NCBI GenBank assembly: GCA_031291305.1 | Contig: JARLJH010000019.1 | Span: 42,048 to 106,047, forward strand | Direction of reading: 5' to 3' | DNA length: 64,000 nucleotides | From: Rhodoferax sp. | Lineage (GTDB): Bacteria > Pseudomonadota > Gammaproteobacteria > Burkholderiales > Burkholderiaceae_C | The notes under the pieces: model-generated | What the model saw: only the letters and a program-made list of their open reading frames with translations | The model's database searches: none | What the model was told of the DNA's origin: nothing | Program-made: the position numbers and the translations under genes | Shown: piece after piece, positions 16,382 to 24,807 of the stretch | Layout: every line of letters starts with the position of its first letter | Numbering within the stretch: position 1 is the first letter of the stretch

Positions 16382-18610
16382 TCAAGGCGCCGACTCTGGC
16401 AGGATCCGCCTTGGCCCTTTGGCTTTGTCGGCTTCAGCTTTCAACGCATCTGCTCTGGCCGCGCTGGCCTTGGCCTCCTTGGCTCTCTCAGCTGCGGCCT
16501 TCGCACCCGCAGCATCGTTTGATTGGGCCTTGGCAGCCTCATCTCTGGCCCTGTTGGCTTTGGCGGCATCGGCTTTGTCACGTTCAGCTTTTGCGGCTGC
16601 AGCCCGTGATTGTTCAGCTTTTTGGGCATCTGCTCTGGCCGCACTGGCCTTGGCCTCGTTAACTTTGTCAGCGTTTGCCTTCTCAGCAGCAGCCCTGATC
16701 ACGTCGGCCTTGGCCGCATCCTCTCTGGCCCAGTTGGCTTTGGCGGCATCGGCTTTGTCACGTTCGGCTTTTGCGGCGGCAGCCCGTGATTGTTCAGCTT
16801 TTTGGGCATCTGCTCTGGCCGCGCTGGCTTTGGCCTCGTTGGCTTTGTCAGCGCCAATCTTTCCATCAGGGATTTGAGGTGCTGGTGTTCTTGCCCGATC
16901 CTTTGTCGCTGGCAATGCTTTCACGGCGTCTGTTTTGGGAGTCTCTGACTGCACGGGCGGGGCATTGGCCTTATCTGCCTTGCGATCACTTGGCGACCTT
17001 CCCTTCGGGGCGACGGGAGGTGGGGCGGCCGTAGGCGTGTTCACCTTGGCAATCGGCACCACAGTCACATTGCGAACTGAGTCTGATTGGGTTCTGAACT
17101 TGAGTTGCTTGCGTTGCTGATCATCGATGGGTGTGCCTGGTTTTTCAGCGAGTTGCGATTGCTGGGCGACAAATCCGAGCGCAGGCGCAGGCGGCGCAGT
17201 TCGGGCAACGATGTGACGCTCATGGCTTGGCGGTTTTGAGCGAGCATCCGGTGCGCCACCATGAACGCTCTGCAACGTTGGCGCGAATGCGGCGACATGC
17301 GTCGCCGTAGCGCGGTTTGCTTCATCTTTGGAAACGGCCACCGCATGCTTTGACACTGGCTGCGACTCGGTAAATGCCCGCGTGGGCACAGCCACAACTG
17401 CACCTGGTATGCGTTGATTGACATAGACCACCTTGGTCACATTGACAACCGTGCTGTTGGTTTGGGTGACGCGTGTGTTGTAAACGTTGGTAATGGTCGT
17501 TGAAGGAATCACCGTATTGCTGCGGTTCACCCTGTCAAAGTAACCCCGGCTGACCGGATATGCAGGTTGATAGACCTCACGTGGGGCCAGCGGAAACCAG
17601 CCTACAGCACCGCCACCATCGCCCACCGATACCGCTCCCTGAAAATTCTTCCCACCCAGAAAGACAACCAAGGCGGGGGCATACACGGCCTGTTCACGCC
17701 GTGGACCGGGTATCCAACACCATGAGCCACCGACATGTGCCCAGCGACCATAGTGCGACACAGCGTATCCCCAGGGTTCATCGGCAACCCAGCTCCAGCC
17801 CCATGGGTCAATCCACGCCCAATGACCGTCGCGATAAGGCGTCCAGCCAGATGGAACTCGATGGGGCCGCCAAACGTTGCCGTAACTTGGGTCAGAACGC
17901 CAAGACCCGTAGGCATCCAGATCTTCATACCCGACCACGTCGTAAGACACATAGCGCGCTGCATCCGAGTTGGCAAAGCTTCGGTCGCGATCGTGAGACC
18001 AGCGATCCAAATCATCATCAAACTGTGCAGACACAGCTTCATAGTCAGATAAGTTCGTGCCGTAAAAGCGATAGCCCTGACCTGCTTGGACCAAATAAGA
18101 GGCGCCGTCGCCATAAACCTGCGCCTGCCCGAGTTGTACCGCCACCAGAGTCGCATCGCCGCTAGGATCCACATCAATGCGGTAGTCGCCCGCTTGGCTA
18201 AGCGAAAAGGAGAGGTTGGGGGTATCCACCTCAAAACTTTGATGAGGCCCCATCTGGCGGACCCGGATTTTCAATGCGCCTTGCGAAAGCTGGATCTGGG
18301 TGATCGTGTCATCCAGATTGATGATCATGATGTCAGTGCTTGCACCCAAACGAATTGCGGCTCCACCGACCTGCAGTTCGGCGCGTGAATCGGTGTCTGT
18401 CCATAGGCGATCTCCCGTAGTCAGTGGCCGATTCAGTGCGGCTTGTACCCAGTCAACATCTCCCGCCGGTGAAAAACTCACCGATCCGTCGATGTAGCCC
18501 AGTCGCGCAACACGTGCCGACGGATCAGCGTGTGCACCACTGACGGCAAATAGCAGTATCAGGCCAGCCATAAAAGCGGTGAATCTGCTCTTGAAATGAT
18601 TTACCGGCAT
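16382..18610 (-). CDS. Secreted FecR-domain / DUF6600-type protein with Ala/Lys-rich repeat tail
   Basis: 742 residues from ATG 18610 behind AAGGGGAG. Signal peptide (KSRFTAFMAGLILLFAVSGA, then HA). Residues about 30-170 look like a FecR sensor-type domain (RVARLGYIDGSVSFSPAGD, GDRLWTDTDSRAELQVGG). A Trp/Tyr-rich DUF6600-like part follows (GVWRPHRVPSGWTPYRDGHW style, DEPWGYAVSHYGRW). From about residue 570 the chain is Ala/Lys/Asp/Glu-rich and likely a long helix, with a 60-residue unit repeated twice. The stop comes early: one frame over, the Ala/Lys-rich pattern goes on (KADPARVGALKAEVARAA and on) to a TAA at 16326. Function unknown; probably periplasmic or envelope-bound. Confidence 0.8.
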   Translation of the reverse strand: MPVNHFKSRFTAFMAGLILLFAVSGAHADPSARVARLGYIDGSVSFSPAGDVDWVQAALNRPLTTGDRLWTDTDSRAELQVGGAAIRLGASTDIMIINLDDTITQIQLSQGALKIRVRQMGPHQSFEVDTPNLSFSLSQAGDYRIDVDPSGDATLVAVQLGQAQVYGDGASYLVQAGQGYRFYGTNLSDYEAVSAQFDDDLDRWSHDRDRSFANSDAARYVSYDVVGYEDLDAYGSWRSDPSYGNVWRPHRVPSGWTPYRDGHWAWIDPWGWSWVADEPWGYAVSHYGRWAHVGGSWCWIPGPRREQAVYAPALVVFLGGKNFQGAVSVGDGGGAVGWFPLAPREVYQPAYPVSRGYFDRVNRSNTVIPSTTITNVYNTRVTQTNSTVVNVTKVVYVNQRIPGAVVAVPTRAFTESQPVSKHAVAVSKDEANRATATHVAAFAPTLQSVHGGAPDARSKPPSHERHIVARTAPPAPALGFVAQQSQLAEKPGTPIDDQQRKQLKFRTQSDSVRNVTVVPIAKVNTPTAAPPPVAPKGRSPSDRKADKANAPPVQSETPKTDAVKALPATKDRARTPAPQIPDGKIGADKANEAKASAARADAQKAEQSRAAAAKAERDKADAAKANWAREDAAKADVIRAAAEKANADKVNEAKASAARADAQKAEQSRAAAAKAERDKADAAKANRARDEAAKAQSNDAAGAKAAAERAKEAKASAARADALKAEADKAKGPRRILPESAP
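16558..16852. repeat. Two copies of a 180-bp period coding repeat
   Basis: 16558-16672 and 16738-16852 are nearly identical over 115 bp (five or so differences), giving a 180-bp period inside the tail of the FecR-domain gene. The unit encodes AKASAARADAQKAEQSRAAA then AKAERDKADAAKAN. Confidence 0.9.
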
Positions 18611-18775
18611 CACGACTCCCCTTAAATTGGACAGCAGGTCAGTACCGGTACAACAAGCTCCATTGGTTTCTGCCTGCCTCGTACGGCAATTCAGCGGCAA
18701 GAATAAATGCCTGGGCCAATACGTTCTGTACGCCACCGGACAAACTGTCATCATTGCCTGTCCGGATCACCAAAG

Positions 18776-19519
18776 TCAATGGCGACCACCATGGTGACCA
18801 CCACCTGCACCACCACCCTTACCACCGCTGGATCCAGCGGCGCCGCCAGAAGTACCAGCGTGATCTCCCTCCGATTTGCCCATGCCCGCCGAATGTGTTT
18901 CTGCGGTCATCGTGCCCATCACGGCAGAGCGGTCAGTCTGCAGCGTCTGCCGCGCGGCGGCTAAAGCAACTTTGTCGGCAGCCACTGCTGTGGAGGCCGA
19001 CAGGGCAGCCGTTCGGTCGGTGGACAGTTGCTTTCTGGCGGCCTCCAGGGCAGCTTTGTCTGTCGCCAACGCTGTGGTGTCGCCAGCTGTCATGTCCGCC
19101 TTGACTTTCGCTGCTGCGGCGTCCACCGCCGCCTTGTCTGCGGTGATGGTTGCAGTGGACAAAGCAGCTGTTACATCTGCTTTCAGTTGCGCTTGGTCAG
19201 CCTTGAGGGCCAGACGGTCTGCGCTCAGGAAAGTCTTTGCCGCAGTCTCAAGGGCTTCCTGATCGGTTTTCAACTGTGTTCGTGCTGCTTGTAAGGCGGC
19301 CACATCTGCCGTGACGGGCGTTCCAGCGGCCTTATCGGCTTTCAATGCGGCCATGGCCGCCTGGAGTGCGGCGAGGTCATTTTGAACCTGTGTTTGCGCC
19401 GCAGCTACTTCAGGGGGCAGTGACGTGGTTGACGGAACGCTGGCAGTTTGGGCATTGGCACCGACCATAAAGACGGTCAAGATAGCTGCGGCTAATGTGG
19501 TACGTTTGATGGATTGCAT
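18776..19519 (-). CDS. Secreted Ala-rich coiled-coil protein with Gly/His tail
   Basis: 247 residues from ATG 19519 behind AGAGGAAT. Signal peptide MQSIKRTTLAAAILTVFMVG then ANAQ. The body (residues about 35-200) is almost entirely Ala, Leu, Lys, Asp, Thr with repeated units such as ADKAALEAARKQLSTDRTA and is likely one long helix or coiled coil. The tail is GGGAGGGHHGGRH with an upstream HSAGMGKSEGDHAG, possibly metal-binding. I do not recognise a family. It lies 165 bp upstream of, and on the same strand as, the FecR-domain gene, whose tail has the same composition. Confidence 0.7.
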   Translation of the reverse strand: MQSIKRTTLAAAILTVFMVGANAQTASVPSTTSLPPEVAAAQTQVQNDLAALQAAMAALKADKAAGTPVTADVAALQAARTQLKTDQEALETAAKTFLSADRLALKADQAQLKADVTAALSTATITADKAAVDAAAAKVKADMTAGDTTALATDKAALEAARKQLSTDRTAALSASTAVAADKVALAAARQTLQTDRSAVMGTMTAETHSAGMGKSEGDHAGTSGGAAGSSGGKGGGAGGGHHGGRH

Positions 19520-19671
19520 TGGATTCCTCTGGTTAAAAACGGGGTGAGCAAATCCTATGTTCACTAAGTAACTCGCGGGTAAATCTTGGGCCTACTAATT
19601 GCAACAGTTCGTATCACTGCCTTGAGCGTTAATTCGAAAATGCCTCGTGCCGCAAAGGTCTCACGCGCCCC

Positions 19672-19748
19672 ATGAACATCCTCTTCATCTGCAGCAAAAA
19701 CCAGTGGCGCAGTTGCAGGCTTGCGTGGGTGGGATTCTTGGGTTGTAG
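19672..19748 (+). pseudogene. Remnant of the small phosphatase gene (internal deletion)
   Basis: The first 41 bases match the start of the phosphatase gene at 14625 with three differences (ATGAACATCCTCTTCATC and on). The last 36 match its end, including the stop (ATTCTTGGGTTGTAG against ATTCTTGGGCTGTAG). About 245 bp in between are missing. In the full gene both break points carry CAG, so a deletion between short direct repeats is likely. The reading frame is shifted and the product would be about 25 residues. Confidence 0.85.
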
Positions 19749-19800
19749 TTTGGCTGGCTGCGTAAGCAGTGTCTGGTCACGCCATTTGCGGATTTATTGA

Positions 19801-19857
19801 CAAAATCAGCTTCTAGCCCAGGAATCAACTGGGTTATCTACTACGCAAATAGTAGCG
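19801..19857 (-). repeat. Dispersed repeat copy downstream of the phosphatase remnant
   Basis: CTTCTAGCCCAGGAATCA then AACTGGGTTATCTACTACGC and AAATAGTAGC. It lies 52 bp after the remnant's stop. Confidence 0.6.
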
Positions 19858-19994
19858 ATATCACGCTTCAATTGCACCAACCCAAAGCCGCGCGTTGCCC
19901 CCTCATTGCCGCGCCAGATGGAGCGCGGAGGCAAATGCCGCCGATGCTGGGCAAAACCCTAATACCGTCCAGTCAAGGGTTTATCCCTATAAAA

Positions 19995-20018
19995 GCAAAC
20001 GTTTGCGCAAACGTTTGC
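19995..20018. promoter_or_regulatory. Doubled LacI-type operator before rbsB
   Basis: The 12-base palindrome GCAAACGTTTGC occurs twice with no gap. The motif is the type bound by LacI-family repressors of the PurR/RbsR group, and the rbsR gene is in the operon it would control. A -10-like TAGAAT at 20024-20029 lies just after it, so a bound repressor would block the promoter. Confidence 0.85.
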
Positions 20019-20127
20019 AGCCCTAGAATGTGCTGCGAAGATGTCAAAAATGGCACTCAACCCCATTTGCCGTCTTCCCTGGGTTAGAGACCGATAGCTT
20101 GTGATAACAATTTAAGGAGTTCCTCTC

Positions 20128-21081
20128 ATGAAATTTACCCGCCGCGCCGTTCAATCCGCGATTGCCCTTAGTTTGCTGGGGGGGCTGTTTGCCACACCCA
20201 GCTTTGCGCAAGAAAAACCCAAAGTTGCTCTGGTGATGAAGTCACTGGCCAACGAGTTCTTCCGCACCATGGAAGACGGTGCCAAGGCCCACAACAAGGC
20301 CAATGCTTCCAAATACATCCTGGTCTCCAACGGCATCAAGAACGAGACTGACACAGCCGCACAGATTCGCATGGTGGAGCAGATGATTGCCCAAAAGGCC
20401 AATGCCATCGTGATTGCCCCGGCTGACTCCAAGGCTCTGGTGCCGGTGCTCAAGACCGCCATCGACAAAGGCATTCTGGTCGTCAACATTGACAACAAGC
20501 TCGATGCCGATGCGCAAAAAGAAAAAGGCATTCAGATTCCGTTTGCCGGTCCTGACAACCGTGCTGGCGCGAAGCTCGTAGGTGACTACCTGGCCAAATC
20601 CCTCAAGTCGGGCGACAAGGTGGGCATCATTGAAGGGGTCTCCACCACCTTCAACGCCCAGCAGCGTACCCTGGGGTTCGAGGATGCCATGAAGGCCGCT
20701 GGCGTCACCGTGGTCGGTGTGCAGTCGGGCAACTGGGAAATCGACAAGGGCAACACCGTGGCCTCCGGCATGTTGCGTGAGCATCCTGATCTGAAAGCCT
20801 TGCTGGCTGGCAATGACAACATGGCGCTGGGCGCAGTCGCTGCGGTCAAGGCCGCGGGTAAAACCGGCCAGGTGCAAGTGGTGGGTTACGACAACATTGG
20901 CGCCGTGAAGCCGATGCTCAAAGACGGTCGCATGCTGGCCACGGCAGACCAGTTTGGTGCCAAACAAGCGGTGTTCGGCATCGAGATTGCGCTGAAAGCC
21001 CTGAGCGAAAAGAAGAAACAGTCAGAAATGCCTGAGGCCATTCAAACCGACGTGGTGCTGGTGACCAAGGACAGCAAGTAA
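20128..21081 (+). CDS. rbsB: Ribose ABC transporter, periplasmic binding protein
   Basis: 317 residues, start behind AAGGAGTTCC. Signal peptide (FTRRAVQSAIALSLLGGLFA, then TPSFA). Periplasmic binding protein of the sugar type: VALVMKSLANEFFRTMEDGA, APADSKALVPVL, VNIDNKLDADA, LLAGNDNMALGAVAAVKAAG, VVGYDNIGAVKPML. First gene of rbsB-rbsA-rbsC-rbsR-rbsK-rbsD. Ribose is inferred from the linked ribokinase and ribose pyranase. Confidence 0.93.
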   Translation: MKFTRRAVQSAIALSLLGGLFATPSFAQEKPKVALVMKSLANEFFRTMEDGAKAHNKANASKYILVSNGIKNETDTAAQIRMVEQMIAQKANAIVIAPADSKALVPVLKTAIDKGILVVNIDNKLDADAQKEKGIQIPFAGPDNRAGAKLVGDYLAKSLKSGDKVGIIEGVSTTFNAQQRTLGFEDAMKAAGVTVVGVQSGNWEIDKGNTVASGMLREHPDLKALLAGNDNMALGAVAAVKAAGKTGQVQVVGYDNIGAVKPMLKDGRMLATADQFGAKQAVFGIEIALKALSEKKKQSEMPEAIQTDVVLVTKDSK

Positions 21082-21101
21082 GCAGATGTTGTAGTTGGTG
21101 T

Positions 21102-21152
21102 GCCAAGCGGCCGACTGGTGTGAAACTCCCCGCTAGTCGGCACCCGCTTGGC
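21102..21152 (+). promoter_or_regulatory. Large hairpin between rbsB and rbsA
   Basis: GCCAAGCGG (21102-21110) pairs with CCGCTTGGC (21144-21152), and inside it CCGACT (21111-21116) pairs with AGTCGG (21135-21140), leaving a 3-nt bulge. No T-run follows. Such hairpins after a binding-protein gene usually protect the upstream mRNA and lower expression of the transporter genes. Confidence 0.7.
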
Positions 21153-21199
21153 GTGCAAATCACTCGCCACTTTCTTTGAAACCTGAACGGGCTCAAGCC

Positions 21200-22765
21200 A
21201 TGCCGCTACCCCTTGCCACTCACGAGGCTGTCCTGACGATCACGGGCGTAGGCAAAACCTACGTCGCGCCAGTACTGCAGGATGTCAGCTTGAACCTGCA
21301 TCCCGGCGAGGTGCTGGCCCTGACGGGCGAAAACGGCGCTGGCAAAAGCACCCTGGCCAAGATCATTTGCGGGCTTGAGTCGCCCAGCCAGGGCACGATG
21401 ACGCTGGCCGGTCAGGCTTTTACCCCGTCTTCGCGGCGCCATGCCGAGAGTTTGGGGGTGCGTATGGTGATGCAGGAACTCAGCCTGATCCCCACGCTGA
21501 CTGTGGCTGAAAACCTGCAGCTGGTCGACATGCCAAACCGCGGCAGATGGCAGGCCAACTGGATTGACCGCGACCGCCTCCATGCGCTGGCGGCGCAGCA
21601 ACTCGCCAAGGTGGGCATTCAGTCCATCAACCCGGATATGTTGGTTTCGGAACTGGGTATCGGGCAACAGCAAATGGTGGAGATTGCCCGTAACCTGCAG
21701 GACGACACCCGCGTGTTGATTCTGGACGAGCCCACGGCGATGCTCACCCCCAGCGAAACGAACCATCTGTTTGAGCAGATTGCACGGCTCACCGCTCAGG
21801 GTGTGGCCATTATTTATGTGTCGCACCGGCTGGAGGAACTCAAAGCCATGGCGGACACTCTGGCGGTTTTACGCGATGGCAAGTTGATCAAGGTGTGCCC
21901 GGTCGACAGCGTCACGGAGGACGGCATCATTCAGCTGATGGTGGGGCATTCGGTCTCACAAGACCTGGACCGGCCACGTCGGCCACGCGGTAATCTGCTA
22001 CTGAGTGCCAAAAACATGGGCCGTGGCAAGTTGATCAAGGACATCAGTCTGGATCTGTATGCAGGCGAGGTGCTGGGCCTGGCCGGGCTGGTGGGCAGTG
22101 GGCGAACCGAAGTGGTTCGGCTGCTGTTTGGTGCCGATCCATCCGAGCATGGCGAGATCACGGTATTCCACAACGCCCCAGATCAGCCGGTGCGTGCCAA
22201 AGTCAAAAAATGGGCCTCACCAAAGGCGGCGATCTCCGCCGGTGTGGGGCTGATCACGGAAGACAGAAAGTCTCAGGGCCTGCTGTTAACCCAATCCATT
22301 CGTGTGAACACCACCTTGAGTGATGTTCGCGCCGTTTCCAAAGTCGGCTGGCTACAGCGGGCACGCGAAAACAAGGTGGTGCAGGCTTTAATCGAGCGAC
22401 TCTCCGTGCGCTGCAACTCCATGGAGCAGCCCGTGGGGACCCTGAGCGGCGGCAATCAGCAAAAGGTGATCGTGTCGCGCTGGCTGCACCGCAACTGCGA
22501 TGTGCTGTTGCTGGATGAACCCACCCGTGGGGTAGATGTCGGGGCCAGGGCCGATATCTATGCCGAGCTGGAGCAAATGGCGCAGTCTGGCAAAGCTCTG
22601 CTCATGGTGTCCAGCGACCTGCGTGAACTGATGCAGATGGCCGACCGCATTGGTGTCATGAGCAACGGCCGATTGGTCAACATCTTCGAACGCGGGCAGT
22701 GGAGCGAAAAGTCGTTGCTGGCAGCCGCCTTCAATGACACCAGCTCGGCGCCCGTGTCGGCCTGA
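21200..22765 (+). CDS. rbsA: Ribose ABC transporter, double ATPase
   Basis: 521 residues from ATG 21200; an in-frame TTG at 21176 would add 8 residues. Two ABC cassettes in one chain: Walker A GENGAGKS near residue 42, Walker B LILDEPTAML, then in the second half a degenerate P-loop GLVGSGRTEV, signature LSGGNQQK and Walker B LLLDEPTRGVDVGA. This is the RbsA/MglA pattern. It powers import of ribose with RbsB and RbsC. Confidence 0.93.
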   Translation: MPLPLATHEAVLTITGVGKTYVAPVLQDVSLNLHPGEVLALTGENGAGKSTLAKIICGLESPSQGTMTLAGQAFTPSSRRHAESLGVRMVMQELSLIPTLTVAENLQLVDMPNRGRWQANWIDRDRLHALAAQQLAKVGIQSINPDMLVSELGIGQQQMVEIARNLQDDTRVLILDEPTAMLTPSETNHLFEQIARLTAQGVAIIYVSHRLEELKAMADTLAVLRDGKLIKVCPVDSVTEDGIIQLMVGHSVSQDLDRPRRPRGNLLLSAKNMGRGKLIKDISLDLYAGEVLGLAGLVGSGRTEVVRLLFGADPSEHGEITVFHNAPDQPVRAKVKKWASPKAAISAGVGLITEDRKSQGLLLTQSIRVNTTLSDVRAVSKVGWLQRARENKVVQALIERLSVRCNSMEQPVGTLSGGNQQKVIVSRWLHRNCDVLLLDEPTRGVDVGARADIYAELEQMAQSGKALLMVSSDLRELMQMADRIGVMSNGRLVNIFERGQWSEKSLLAAAFNDTSSAPVSA

Positions 22766-22806
22766 AGCCTATTTGCCTATTCCCCCATTCATTACTTGAT
22801 GCGCTT

Positions 22807-23781
22807 ATGACTACCTCACAGAAACAAGCCGCCATTGGTTCCTCTCGCGGCCAACTGGGCACCTACCTTGGGCTGATGGCCGTCCTGCTTGGCATGGTGA
22901 TTCTCTTTGGCAGCTTGAGCGAATACTTTTTCAGCGCGGACACCTTTTTGGCAATTGCCAATGAAATCCCGGCGCTGCTGGTGATGGCGGTGGGCATGAC
23001 CTTTGTGCTGATCATTGCTGGCATTGATCTATCCGTCGGCTCGGTGCTGGCCTTGTCGGGCGCGGCGGCTGCCAACTCCATCCTGCAATGGCATTGGGGC
23101 GCCCTACCGGCATCGCTGTTGGGATTGGTGGTCGGCTTGGCCTGCGGCGCGTTGACGGGCTGGATTTCCGTGGCCTGGCGACTGCCGTCTTTCATCGTAT
23201 CGCTGGGCATGCTGGAGGCGGTTCGCGGTGCGGCCTATGTCGCCACCGACTCACGCACCCAGTACGTGGGTGATGCCATGGCGGGCTTGGCGGTGCCCTG
23301 GCTGGCCGGTATTTCAACGGCATTTTTCATTGCCGTGGCCTTGGTGGTGGTGGCACAGATTGTGCTCACCAAAACCGTGTTCGGCCGCTATGTGGTCGGC
23401 ATTGGCACCAACGAAGAAGCCATGCGTCTGGCGGGCATCAACACCAACCCCATTCGGGTAGCCGTGTTTGCTGCGACGGGTTTGTTAGCAGGTTTGGCAG
23501 GCCTGATGCAGTCAGCCCGCCTGGAAGCGGCAGACCCGAATTCGGGCACCGGCATTGAACTGCAGGTGATTGCTGCAGTGGTGATCGGTGGCACCAGCTT
23601 GATGGGCGGCCGCGGCTCGGTGATCAACACCTTTTTTGGTGTGCTGATCATTGCGGTGTTGGAGGCTGGCCTGGCGCAAATTGGTGTCAGTGACCCGAGC
23701 AAACGCATCATCACCGGCTGTGTCATCGTGGTGGCGGTGATCATTGATACGCTGCGTCAAAAACGCAGCGCCAAAGTCTAG
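22807..23781 (+). CDS. rbsC: Ribose ABC transporter, permease
   Basis: 324 residues with eight to ten hydrophobic segments. Family motifs include FVLIIAGIDLSVGSVLALSG and GRYVVGIGTNEEAMRLAGIN, with GTGIELQVIAAVVIGGTSLMGGRGS near the C-terminus (written here in parts: GTGIELQVIAAVVIGG, TSLMGGRGS). Inner-membrane part of the ribose importer. The next gene, rbsR, starts 20 bp later. Confidence 0.93.
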   Translation: MTTSQKQAAIGSSRGQLGTYLGLMAVLLGMVILFGSLSEYFFSADTFLAIANEIPALLVMAVGMTFVLIIAGIDLSVGSVLALSGAAAANSILQWHWGALPASLLGLVVGLACGALTGWISVAWRLPSFIVSLGMLEAVRGAAYVATDSRTQYVGDAMAGLAVPWLAGISTAFFIAVALVVVAQIVLTKTVFGRYVVGIGTNEEAMRLAGINTNPIRVAVFAATGLLAGLAGLMQSARLEAADPNSGTGIELQVIAAVVIGGTSLMGGRGSVINTFFGVLIIAVLEAGLAQIGVSDPSKRIITGCVIVVAVIIDTLRQKRSAKV

Positions 23782-23800
23782 AAAAGAAAAGTTAACGCAG

Positions 23801-24805
23801 ATGGCCTCCATCAAAGACGTGGCCCTCAAGGCCCAGGTTTCAACCACCACCGTGTCACACGTGGTGAACGGCACACGCTTTGTTAGCGACAAGGTGCGCG
23901 CCGAAGTGGAAGCGGCCATTCGTGAGTTGGGCTACGTGCCCAGTGCCGTGGCACGCAGCCTGAAAAGCAACACCACCAAGACGATTGGCATGTTGATCCC
24001 CAACTGCTCCAACCCCTACTTCGCCGAAATTGTGCGCAGTGTGGAAGACCACTGCTTTGGTGCCGGCTACACATTGATTCTCTGCAACACGGACGATGAC
24101 CCCCATCGGCAAGGTGTCTACCTCCAAGTGCTGTCTGAGAAACGCATCGACGGCATGATCATCATCTCCACCGGGGAGGACGAGGGTTTGTTGCGCATGC
24201 TGCAAGGCCTGCCCATTCCAACGGTGTTGCTGGACCGTGAAATTGACGAGGCCCACTGTGACTTGGTGGAGACCGCCCACTTGCAAGGTGGCATGCTGGC
24301 AACCCAGCATCTCATTGACCTGGGCCACCGGCGCATTGCTTGCCTGTCAGGCCCGGCTGATTTAACCCCCAGCGCCCAGCGGATTGAGGGCTGGCGCACG
24401 GCCTTGGCCCAAAGTGGCTTGACGGCACAAGCGCAGGATTTGTTGTGGCACAGCGACTTTACAAGCCAGGGCGGCTTTACCGCCATGCAAGCCATCCTGG
24501 CCTCACCCCAGCCCCCCACAGCGGTTTTTGTGTGCAATGACCTGATGTGTATTGGTGCGCTCAGCGCGGCCCATGAAGCAGGTGTGCGGGTGCCCCAAGA
24601 TATATCCTTGATCGGGTTTGATGACATTGAACTGGCACGGTTTGCCAGCCCTGCCCTGACCACCATTGCACAGCCCAAACACCGCATCGGCGTTGCCGCC
24701 GTCGACATGCTGCTGGAGCGCATTCAGGGTGGCCGGGTGCAGGCCCGACAAGTGCTGTTCCAGCCCGCACTCGTGGTTCGACATTCAACCGCAGGAGTCA
24801 CTTGA
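23801..24805 (+). CDS. rbsR: LacI-family repressor of the ribose operon
   Basis: 334 residues from ATG 23801; the longer frame from 23744 overlaps rbsC and has no sense. N-terminal helix-turn-helix MASIKDVALKAQVSTTTVSH then VVNGTRFVSDKVRAEVEAAI; the rest is a periplasmic-binding-protein-like ligand domain (TIGMLIPNCSNPYFAEIVRS, GFDDIELARFASPALTTI). It most likely binds the doubled palindrome at 19995-20018 and releases it when ribose is present. An in-operon repressor implies autoregulation. Confidence 0.92.
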   Translation: MASIKDVALKAQVSTTTVSHVVNGTRFVSDKVRAEVEAAIRELGYVPSAVARSLKSNTTKTIGMLIPNCSNPYFAEIVRSVEDHCFGAGYTLILCNTDDDPHRQGVYLQVLSEKRIDGMIIISTGEDEGLLRMLQGLPIPTVLLDREIDEAHCDLVETAHLQGGMLATQHLIDLGHRRIACLSGPADLTPSAQRIEGWRTALAQSGLTAQAQDLLWHSDFTSQGGFTAMQAILASPQPPTAVFVCNDLMCIGALSAAHEAGVRVPQDISLIGFDDIELARFASPALTTIAQPKHRIGVAAVDMLLERIQGGRVQARQVLFQPALVVRHSTAGVT

Positions 24806-24807
24806 CC

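Noticed and set aside
19797-20087. Frame of 96 codons before rbsB
   Set aside because: It crosses a repeat copy, the doubled operator and the promoter, so it is very unlikely to be translated.
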